Source: Betaproteobacteria bacterium
Lineage (GTDB): Bacteria; Pseudomonadota; Gammaproteobacteria; Burkholderiales; SG8-39
Assembly (NCBI GenBank): GCA_005888925.1
Contig: VBCP01000196.1
Location: 1 to 8,355, forward strand
Direction of reading: 5' to 3'
DNA length: 8,355 nt
Numbering within the stretch: position 1 is the first letter of the stretch; each line of letters opens with the position of its first letter. Of the stretch, positions 1-5,457 are shown piece after piece. The position numbers and the translations under genes are program-made. Under the pieces are notes generated by a model that saw only the letters and a program-made list of their open reading frames with translations, was not told where the DNA came from and ran no database searches.

Positions 1-22
1 TTTTCGAAAGGGAGGAATGAGC

Positions 23-544
23 ATGCATCCAAGAATCGCAATCATCATCGCGCTGCTCGGCGCTTCGGCTGCTGCGCTCGCCGCGCCCAAGATCGAAAAC
101 GTGACCGTGCGGCCGAACCCCGCGCAGTTCTCCGGCGGCAAGGCCCCCGAGGTCGAGATCTCGGTGTCCATCAGCCGCAGCCGCTTCGACACCGGCAACT
201 GCGACGCGCGCCTGGAATTCGGCGACGGCGAGGGCCGCACGCTCGATTTCGGCGTCGCGGCGAAGCGCACCGTGCGCCATGTCTACAAGAAGGGCGGCAG
301 CTTCACCGTCGCCGCGCGCGGCGCGGGCGCTTCGCCCTGCGAAGGCGCCCAGCAGGCGCCGCTGACCGTGGCCGGGGCGCCCGAGCCGAAGAAAGCGGCG
401 CCGGAGAAGAAGAAGGCCGAGGAGAAGAAGAAGGCGCCGGCCAAGAAAGCGCCGGCGAAGAAGAAGGCCGACGAGAAGAAGAAGTCGGACACCAAGAAGG
501 CGCCCGCCAAGAAGGACGAGAAGAAGAAGGACGAAGCCAAATAG
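23..544 (+). CDS. Secreted PKD-like protein with lysine-rich C-terminal tail
   Basis: Predicted periplasmic or secreted protein of unknown function, 173 residues. Residues 1-20 form a Sec signal peptide: a short basic start, the hydrophobic run IAIIIALLGASAAA, and an ALA cleavage site before APK. The mature part resembles one PKD/immunoglobulin-like domain, with FGDG at 66-69 and HVYKKGGSFTV at about 86-96, matching the 'FGDG ... H-Y..pG.ytV' pattern of PKD domains. Cys60 and Cys106 flank it and could form a disulfide. From about residue 121 the chain is a low-complexity Lys/Ala/Glu/Pro tail with repeated KKAPAKK-type units. I prefer the ATG at 23 over the in-frame ATG at 17, because the Shine-Dalgarno GGAGG (11-15) is 7 nt from ATG 23 but abuts ATG 17. 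The tail could bind a polyanion such as nucleic acid, LPS or teichoic-like polymer; that is inference only. It does not appear to share an operon with anything downstream, since the next intact gene is on the other strand. Confidence 0.8.
   Translation: MHPRIAIIIALLGASAAALAAPKIENVTVRPNPAQFSGGKAPEVEISVSISRSRFDTGNCDARLEFGDGEGRTLDFGVAAKRTVRHVYKKGGSFTVAARGAGASPCEGAQQAPLTVAGAPEPKKAAPEKKKAEEKKKAPAKKAPAKKKADEKKKSDTKKAPAKKDEKKKDEAK
388..541 (+). repeat. Low-complexity AAG-rich coding repeat (Lys-rich tail)
   Basis: Purine-rich stretch built of AAG/GAG/GCG/GCC codons encoding imperfect KKAPAKK, EKKKAEE and DEKKKSD units. Such tracts vary in length between strains. On the opposite strand they create artificial Phe/Ser-rich open frames. 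Confidence 0.75.
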
Positions 545-549
545 CATGC

Positions 550-656
550 TGCGCTTCGCCGCACTTCCTCGGGCGTGTAGAGCCGGTTGGGCGCGTAGGG
601 TAGCGGCTCGCCGGGCCGCAGACGTGGGCGCGGCAGTCGCAGGCGCCGTGGATCAT
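550..656 (-). pseudogene. Remnant of an amidohydrolase N-terminus (LigI / PDC-hydrolase type)
   Basis: Read on the minus strand from the ATG at 656, this stretch encodes MIHGACDCRAHVCGPASRYP. After a one-base frameshift near 600 it continues as LPYAPNRLYTPEE. Joined, the two pieces follow the N-terminal signature of 2-pyrone-4,6-dicarboxylate hydrolase-type amidohydrolases, typically GACDCHAHVFGP-[AS]-R-F-PYAP-x-R-x-YTP. The metal-binding His of the HxH motif reads Arg (DCRAH), the Phe of HVFGP reads Cys, and nothing recognisable continues beyond about 565, where the neighbouring gene's 3' end begins. The rest of the catalytic barrel is absent, so this is a decayed 5' fragment. It lies just downstream of and codirectional with the BI-1 gene, past that gene's terminator. 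The family match rests on my memory of the motif and has not been searched. Confidence 0.6.
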
Positions 657-666
657 CGGCAAATGA

Positions 667-690
667 AAAGGGCGCCCGCAGGCGCCCTTT
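667..690 (-). terminator. Rho-independent terminator of the BI-1/YccA gene
   Basis: Perfect 10-bp inverted repeat: AAAGGGCGCC (667-676) and GGCGCCCTTT (681-690) with a 4-nt loop. On the minus strand the stem runs into a T-rich stretch (CCCTTTTCATTT), starting 17 nt after the BI-1 stop codon. On the plus strand no T-run follows, so it is assigned to the minus strand. Confidence 0.8.
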
Positions 691-706
691 GCGCAGCAGC
701 TACTGG

Positions 707-1432
707 TTAGTCTCGCTCGCCGCCCAGGGCCATCAGGAGCGAGAGCAGGTTGGCGAAGATGTTGAACAGGCTCATGTAGACGCCGGTCGTCGCCATGACG
801 TAGTTGGTCTCGCCGCCGCGAATGATCCGGTTCAGGTCATAGAGCAGGAAGAGCGAGAACACCACGATGACCAGAGTGGAGATGGTCAGCGCGAGCGCCG
901 GGATTTGCAGGAACATGTTCGCGAGCATCGCGATCAGGAGCGCGATCATGCCGACGAACAGGAACTTGCCCATGAAGCTGAAATCGCGCTTGGTGGTCGT
1001 GGCGATTGCGCCCATGGCGAAGAAGATCACGCCGGTGCCGACCGCGGCATAGCCGACGAGCTGCATGCCGTTCCTCATGGCCAGCGCGAAGTTGAGAATC
1101 GGCCCCAGCCACCAGCCCAGCAGCCCCGTCATCAGCAGGAGCAGCGCCACACCGACCCCGCTGTTGCGGTTGGCCGCGATGCCGAACTGCAGGCCGATCA
1201 CCGCCGCGAGCATCACCAGCGTGCTGATGATCGGGTTCGCGAGGATGATGCCGCCGGTCGCCATGCCGACGAAGGCGCCGACGACGGTCGGCACCATGGT
1301 GAGCGCGAGCAGCAAATAGGTATTGCGCAGGACCCGCTGGCCCTGTTCGGCAACCGCGACGTCCTGGGCGGGCTCGTAGCTGATGCCACGACCTGCTGCC
1401 TGGTCGTCGGTGCGTATGGGTTTCAGTTCCAT
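707..1432 (-). CDS. BI-1/YccA family integral membrane protein
   Basis: Bax inhibitor-1 (TMBIM/YccA/YetJ) family protein of 241 residues, a usual length for the family. About 35 cytoplasmic N-terminal residues are followed by seven hydrophobic segments at roughly 37-60, 66-87, 93-113, 124-142, 155-174, 177-197 and 212-235. The conserved late region is present: LLYDLNRIIRGGETNYV at 196-212, then VYMSLFNIFANLL. Asp199 matches one aspartate of the pH-sensing pair described in Bacillus YetJ. The position I align with the second is Ser221, as I recall also for some proteobacterial YccA proteins. Bacterial members are linked to proton-dependent Ca2+ leak (YetJ) or modulation of the FtsH protease (YccA); which applies here cannot be read from sequence. 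The start is supported by AGGAGG (1439-1444) 6 nt upstream of the ATG. It appears to be a single-gene unit ending at the 667-690 terminator. Confidence 0.92.
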   Translation of the reverse strand: MELKPIRTDDQAAGRGISYEPAQDVAVAEQGQRVLRNTYLLLALTMVPTVVGAFVGMATGGIILANPIISTLVMLAAVIGLQFGIAANRNSGVGVALLLLMTGLLGWWLGPILNFALAMRNGMQLVGYAAVGTGVIFFAMGAIATTTKRDFSFMGKFLFVGMIALLIAMLANMFLQIPALALTISTLVIVVFSLFLLYDLNRIIRGGETNYVMATTGVYMSLFNIFANLLSLLMALGGERD

Positions 1433-1493
1433 CCGATCCTCCTAGTTATGCGCCTAGACTACCTTAGCTGACCCGAGTTTCCATGACTGTCGC

Positions 1494-1506
1494 TAAAATG
1501 CGGGCG
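1494..1506 (+). promoter_or_regulatory. Candidate promoter -10 for tRNA-Ser with GC-rich discriminator
   Basis: TAAAAT at 1494-1499 matches five of six bases of the sigma-70 -10 consensus and is followed by GCGGGCGC, a GC-rich discriminator of the kind found at stringently controlled stable-RNA promoters. Initiation near 1506 would leave a 5' leader of about 23 nt before the tRNA. No convincing -35 is visible at 17 +/- 1 nt; CTGACC at 1468-1473 is too far away. Tentative. Confidence 0.35.
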
Positions 1507-1528
1507 CACAAGGCTTTTTTCAAGCCCC

Positions 1529-1991
<463 letters not shown>

Positions 1992-1993
<2 letters not shown>

Positions 1994-3527
1994 GGCTGAT
2001 GCTCAAGCAGACGCCGTCATTGTAGGCGGTGGACTGGCCGGGCTCGCGTGCGCGGTGGCGCTGGCGGAGAGCGGCTTGCGTACCGTGGTGCTCGAGCGCT
2101 CGTCCCAGCTCGGCGGCCGGGCGCGCAGCTGGACGCACGCGCCGAGCGGCGACGTGGTCGACATCGGGCCGCATGTCGTGCACAGCGAGTACGCGAACTT
2201 TCTCGCCTTGCTCGAGCGCCTGGGCACGCGCGATCGCATCCGGTGGCAGCGCGACCGGTTCATTACCATCGCCACGCAGCCGCCGACGGTGCTGCGGCAC
2301 CGGCGCCTGCCGCCGCCGCTGAGCCTGCTGCCCGATCTGGTCGCCGGCTCGCGCCTCGGCCTGGGCGATCTGTTCTCCAACAACGCGCCGACCTGGCGCG
2401 CGCTCAAGTTCGGCGAGGAGGATGTGGCCGAGCTCGACCGCATCGCGGCGCTCGACTATCTCAGGCGCGCCGGGGTGAGCGAGCGCATGATCGACTGGTT
2501 CTGGCGCTTCGCCGCGATGGCGGTGATGAACGTGCCGCTCGAGGCGTGCTCGAGCGCGGCGCTGCTGCGCGTGCATGCGCAGCTCATCGGCCGGCGCGGG
2601 CTGCACTTTGGCTTCGCCGCGATCGGGCTGATGAACGTGCCGCTCGAGGCGTGCTCGAGCGCGGCGCTGCTGCGCGTGCATGCGCAGCTCATCGGCCGGC
2701 GCGGGCTGCACTTTGGCTTCGCCGCGATCGGGCTAGCCGAGCTCTACGCTGCGCAGGCCGAGCGGCTGATTCGCGCCGCCGGCGGAGAAGTGCTGCTGCA
2801 CGCGAAAGCGCGGACGCTCGAGCGCTCGGGCGAGCTGCACCGCGTCACGCTGCAGGATGGCCGGCGAATCGCGGCGCGCTACTGCGTATGCGCGCTGCCG
2901 CCGCAGGATCTCGGCGCTTTGCGCCCGGAGCTCGCCGAGACATCGGCTTTCGAGCCGAGCCCGTACATCAGCGGCTATCTGTGGTTCGATCGCAAGCTGA
3001 CCCGGGAGCGCTTCTGGGCGCTGCCCTGGTCGCCCGAGCGGCTCAATTGCGACTTCTACGATCTCTCGAACATCCGGCAGGGCTGGGGCGAGCGGCCCTC
3101 CGTCGTGGCGAGCAACATCATCCACAGCCACCGGGCCGCGGGGATGGACGATGCGGCGATCGTCGCAGCGAGCGTGCGAGAAATTACCGAGTTCCTGCCC
3201 GGCGCGGCCGCCGCGAAGCTCATCCATTCGGACGTGCATCGCATCCCGATGGGCATTGCCTGCCCGAAGCCCGGCACGGAGCTCAAGCGGCCCGCGACCG
3301 CGACGCGCGTGCCGCGGCTCTTCGTCGCCGGCGACTGGGCGCGCACCCAGCTGCCCTCGTCCATGGAAAGCGCGGTGCGCTCCGGGTTTCTCGCCGCCGA
3401 GGCGATCTTGTCCGACACCGGCCGCCCGCGCCGCTTCGCGCTGGCGTCACGGCCGACCGACGGGCTGGCCGGCGCAGTCCGAGCGGCGACTCGGCTCGTG
3501 CGAGGCTCGGGACCCCTTCTTGCTTAA
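1992..3527 (+). CDS. FAD-dependent oxidoreductase, HpnE / phytoene-desaturase-like, with internal 35-residue duplication
   Basis: Flavin-dependent amine-oxidase-fold protein, 511 residues. The N-terminal Rossmann motif VIVGGGLAGLACAVAL (residues 9-24) is followed by the ribose-binding Glu35 (VVLERS) and GGRARSW (41-47). The C-terminal FAD motif is FVAGDWARTQLPSSMESAV at 444-462. The layout fits hydroxysqualene dehydroxylase (HpnE) and phytoene-desaturase relatives that act on isoprenoid chains in hopanoid or carotenoid pathways. No hopanoid gene lies nearby, so the substrate is uncertain. Residues 179-213 are repeated exactly at 214-248. Without the extra copy the length would be 476, nearer the family norm. 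The insertion sits in the substrate-domain region and may disturb activity. The last 27 residues (485-511) are basic and recur at the end of the next ORF. ATG 1992 is the first possible start, since an in-frame TAG lies at 1986-1988; no Shine-Dalgarno is visible. The stop overlaps the next ATG (TAATG). Confidence 0.85.
2524..2734 (+). repeat. Perfect 105-bp tandem duplication inside the oxidoreductase gene
   Basis: Every base from 2524 to 2629 equals the base 105 positions downstream, so two complete 105-bp copies lie head to tail with no mismatch. The period is 35 codons, so the reading frame is kept. The protein repeat begins MNVPLEACSSAALLRVHAQL (residues 179 and 214) and ends in HFGFAAIGL. 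Perfect identity means a very recent duplication or an assembly error. Confidence 0.97.
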
Positions 3528-3877
3528 TGCCGGTCATGGACGCGACGCACATCTACTGCGCCAGCTGCCGCGCCATCCGGCCGGTCGAGTTCGAGCGGCT
3601 GCTCGCGAGCGAGGCGTCGCTGGGCACCGCGGCGCGCTGCGTGCGCTGCGGCTGGCTCGCGCTCGCGCCACGGCCGACCGACGGCCTCGCCGGCCTAGTC
3701 CGAGCAGCCACACGGCGCATCCGGCACGCAGGACCTGTTCTTGCTTAGGGCGGGTGGTGGACGCGACGCACATCTACTGCGCCAATTGCCGGGCCATCCG
3801 GCCGGTCGAGTTCGAGCGGCTGCTCGCGAGCGAGGCGTCGCTGGGCACCGCGGCGCGCTGCGTGCGCTGCGGCTGGC
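3436..3877 (+). repeat. 221-bp tandem repeat: oxidoreductase tail plus first zinc ribbon, two copies
   Basis: Units 3436-3656 and 3657-3877 align without gaps at an offset of 221 bp, each beginning at TCGCGCT (also present at 3878-3884). Similarity is sharply uneven. The first roughly 100 bp (oxidoreductase tail and gene junction) differ at about 25 positions. The following 126 bp (3538-3663 against 3759-3884, the zinc-ribbon part) differ at only three. In the tail part about half of the changed codons are silent. Confidence 0.92.
3527..3748 (+). CDS. Chimeric single zinc-ribbon protein ending in the oxidoreductase-type tail
   Basis: A 73-residue ORF made by the 221-bp duplication. Residues 1-46 are a zinc ribbon with Cys11, Cys14, Cys38 and Cys41 (C-x2-C-x23-C-x2-C). 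Residues 47-73 (APRPTDGLAG onward, ending GPVLA) are homologous to the last 27 residues of the upstream oxidoreductase. The frame is open across the junction. Its ATG overlaps the oxidoreductase stop in TAATG; an in-frame ATG at 3536 is an alternative. No Shine-Dalgarno is seen, so expression would depend on translational coupling. It may be a truncated duplicate of the full two-ribbon gene downstream, or a functional small protein. The near-identity of the ribbon with the next gene and the absence of stops favour a recent event. The four cysteines are intact, so metal binding is plausible. Function is unknown. Confidence 0.55.
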   Translation: MPVMDATHIYCASCRAIRPVEFERLLASEASLGTAARCVRCGWLALAPRPTDGLAGLVRAATRRIRHAGPVLA

Positions 3878-4053
3878 TCGCGCTCACGATGATCGGCGAG
3901 GCGCGCGTCTACTGCGACGTGTGCGACGAGATCCGCCCGGCGCTCTTGCACGAGTACCGCCCGGCGGGGCTGCTCTCCGGCGGGCTGGTGCGCTGCGCGG
4001 TGTGCTACGCCAGCCGCGCGCGTCTGTACGGCACCAAGGTCTCCGCCCGCTAA
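3757..4053 (+). CDS. Two-ribbon putative zinc-binding protein
   Basis: A small protein of 98 residues with two successive four-cysteine ribbons of identical spacing: Cys8/11/35/38 and Cys53/56/80/83, each C-x2-C-x23-C-x2-C, offset by exactly 45 residues. Each has an IRP motif just after the first CxxC (CRAIRPVEF and CDEIRPALL). This is an old internal duplication, distinct from the recent 221-bp DNA repeat. Tetracysteine ribbons usually bind one zinc ion and mediate protein or nucleic-acid contacts; no catalytic motif is visible and I do not recognise the family by name. The start is probably GTG at 3757 (or 3754), with a weak AGGG at 3747-3750 and the previous stop 9 nt upstream. Its position after the oxidoreductase suggests cotranscription. 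Its TAA overlaps the stop of the convergent MaoC gene by 4 nt. Confidence 0.72.
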   Translation: MDATHIYCANCRAIRPVEFERLLASEASLGTAARCVRCGWLALTMIGEARVYCDVCDEIRPALLHEYRPAGLLSGGLVRCAVCYASRARLYGTKVSAR

Positions 4054-4493
4054 TTGCGTTTCGGCACCACCAGGTTGCCCACCGTGACCTGAACGGCCTC
4101 GCCGTTCTGGTTGAGCGTGGTGGTGCGCAGCTTGATGATGCCGATGTCGGGGCGCGACTTCGACAGCCGCACCTCCAGCACCTCGCTCTCCACGCGCAGC
4201 TCGTCGCCCGGGCGCACCGGGGTCGGCCAGCGGAACTCGTCGAAGCCCGCGCCGACGATGCCGCCGGCGGGCTGCAGCTCGCTCGCGACCAGCAGGCGCA
4301 TGGTCATCGCCGCCGTGTGCCAGCCGCTCGCGGCAAGGCCGCGGAAAATCGAAGCGCGCGCGGCGGCGTCATCCAGATGAAAGGCATGCGGGTCGAACTC
4401 GGCCGCGAAGCTCTTGATGCGCGCCGCGTCCACGCGCACACGCTCGGGGCCGCCGAACTTCTGTCCCGCTGTGAAATCCTCGAGATAGCGCAC
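4050..4493 (-). CDS. MaoC-like (R)-specific enoyl-CoA hydratase family protein
   Basis: Hotdog-fold MaoC-like dehydratase, 147 residues from the chosen start. These proteins hydrate trans-2-enoyl-CoA to (R)-3-hydroxyacyl-CoA, or dehydrate in the reverse direction, in fatty-acid, PHA or dicarboxylic-acid metabolism. The hydratase motif is present as FDPHAFHLDD, with the catalytic pair Asp34 and His39, followed by FRGLAASGWHTAA, where classical members have a His-Gly; this variant is common in MaoC subgroups. The C-terminus carries a strand-rich VRPGDELRVESEVLEV and ends NLVVPKRN. The frame stays open upstream to GTG 4559 and ATG 4547, but I chose GTG 4493 because it gives the family-typical MRYLEDFTAGQKF start; the extra 22 residues would fall over the shared promoter region. 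No good Shine-Dalgarno supports any of the three. It is convergent with the zinc-ribbon gene and divergent from the protease gene. Confidence 0.82.
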   Translation of the reverse strand: MRYLEDFTAGQKFGGPERVRVDAARIKSFAAEFDPHAFHLDDAAARASIFRGLAASGWHTAAMTMRLLVASELQPAGGIVGAGFDEFRWPTPVRPGDELRVESEVLEVRLSKSRPDIGIIKLRTTTLNQNGEAVQVTVGNLVVPKRN

Positions 4494-4503
4494 GCTGCGG
4501 CGG

Positions 4504-4529
4504 ACTATACGCCACGGCACTGCTACACT
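4504..4529. promoter_or_regulatory. Candidate divergent promoter region, MaoC / protease
   Basis: Between the two divergent genes lie two possible -10 elements. TGCTACACT at 4521-4529 on the plus strand looks like an extended -10 (TGn plus TACACT) 16 nt before the protease ATG. TATAGT on the minus strand (plus positions 4504-4509) lies 10 nt before the MaoC GTG at 4493 and would give an almost leaderless MaoC mRNA. No clear -35 boxes were identified. Tentative. Confidence 0.3.
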
Positions 4530-4545
4530 AAAACCGGTCGCAACC

Positions 4546-5448
4546 ATGAGAAGACGCACCGCCGTCTACAGCGGTTCCAGGGCCGCGCAGCCGCGTCAGG
4601 CAGCCAAGCCTGTGCCCGCGGCCCGTGTGGCAAAGGCGGCGGCGGGCCCGCCGCGGTTTGCCTGGCGCAAGGCGCTCGTGCCCTCGCTCCTGGGCATCAT
4701 CGGGCTGCTACTCGGCGCGCTTTTGTTCTCGCAGCCGCATGGCGTGAGCCAGGCGCAGGTCGAAGCCCTGGTGCATCGCGCGATCGACGAGATTCCCCCC
4801 AGGCCGTCAGCGACGGAGGCGTTCGAAAAGATTCTCCCTTCGGTGGTCGCCGTGCGCGCCATGGCCGACGACGGCGAGGAGGGCACCAGGGGGATGGCCG
4901 AGGGCAAGGCCGACGTGCAGCGCGGCACCGGCGTGGTGATCGTCGAGTCCGGCCTGATCCTCACCAATTTGCACGTCGTGCAGGGGGCAAGGCGCATCCA
5001 TGTCACCTTCTTCGACGGGCTCGACTCGGAGGCCGAGCTCGTCGGCCAGCGCGCCGAGCACGACCTGGCCGTGCTGCAGGCGAAGAGCCTGCCCGATGAC
5101 ATGATGCCCGCGACCATGCGCTCCACCAGCGGACTGCGGCCCGGCGACGAGGTGGTCGCGGTCGGCTTTCCCTTCGGCATCGGCCCTTCGGCTTCGGCCG
5201 GGGTGATCTCCGGACTCAAGCGCGACTACGTCTCGCCCGATGGCAAGCAGTCGCTCTCCAATCTCATCCAGTTCGATGCGGCGGTGAATCCCGGCAACTC
5301 GGGCGGGCCGCTGGTCACGCTCGACGGCGAGGTCGTCGGCATCGTCACCGGGCTCCTCAATCCGACCGAGCACCGCGTGTTCATCGGCATCGGCTTCGCC
5401 GTGCCGATCGAGAACGCGGCCTCGGCGATCGGCCTCTCACCTTTCTAA
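4546..5448 (+). CDS. Membrane-anchored S1C (HtrA/DegP-like) serine protease lacking PDZ domain
   Basis: Trypsin-like protease of 300 residues. An Arg/Ala/Pro-rich cytoplasmic segment (1-42) leads into one transmembrane helix (about 43-61, ALVPSLLGIIGLLLGALLF), which places the catalytic domain in the periplasm. The catalytic triad is His143 (LTNLHVV), Asp173 (HDLAVLQ) and Ser252 (GNSGGPL), in the order and context of the S1C family. RGTGVVIVESGLILTNLHVV and VAVGFPFGIG are also characteristic. After the last strand (GIGFAVPIENA) the chain ends at once, so there is no PDZ domain to bind substrate C-termini or gate oligomers, unlike DegP, DegQ or DegS. The ATG at 4546 has no clear Shine-Dalgarno. 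The next gene begins 9 nt after the stop, implying an operon with the MoxR-DUF58 and BatA genes and a shared task in envelope quality control or in activating a membrane complex (inference). Confidence 0.9.
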   Translation: MRRRTAVYSGSRAAQPRQAAKPVPAARVAKAAAGPPRFAWRKALVPSLLGIIGLLLGALLFSQPHGVSQAQVEALVHRAIDEIPPRPSATEAFEKILPSVVAVRAMADDGEEGTRGMAEGKADVQRGTGVVIVESGLILTNLHVVQGARRIHVTFFDGLDSEAELVGQRAEHDLAVLQAKSLPDDMMPATMRSTSGLRPGDEVVAVGFPFGIGPSASAGVISGLKRDYVSPDGKQSLSNLIQFDAAVNPGNSGGPLVTLDGEVVGIVTGLLNPTEHRVFIGIGFAVPIENAASAIGLSPF

Positions 5449-5457
5449 AGGACCGCC

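Noticed and set aside
283..564. Phe/Ser-rich minus-strand ORF opposite the lysine-rich tail
   Set aside because: Produced by reading AAG/GAG repeats in reverse. Only its upstream end overlaps genuine amidohydrolase-like sequence.
689..1471. 260-residue plus-strand ORF opposite BI-1
   Set aside because: Low-complexity His/Glu/Asp/Arg-rich antisense reading of hydrophobic codons. BI-1 on the minus strand has seven membrane helices, a strong ribosome binding site and a terminator.
1512..1526. GGCTT-TTTTC-AAGCC hairpin just before the tRNA
   Set aside because: Considered as a terminator, but the T-run is in the loop and no T-tract follows on either strand. More likely part of the tRNA leader.
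2048..3526. Long second-frame ORF running under the oxidoreductase into the small zinc ORF
   Set aside because: The part before 3527 is an Arg/Ala-rich shadow of the oxidoreductase frame. Only the segment from ATG 3527 has recognisable protein sequence.
2524..3877. Possible CRISPR or mobile-element repeats
   Set aside because: The direct repeats are adjacent tandem copies within coding sequence, without spacers, terminal inverted repeats, target-site duplications or a transposase.
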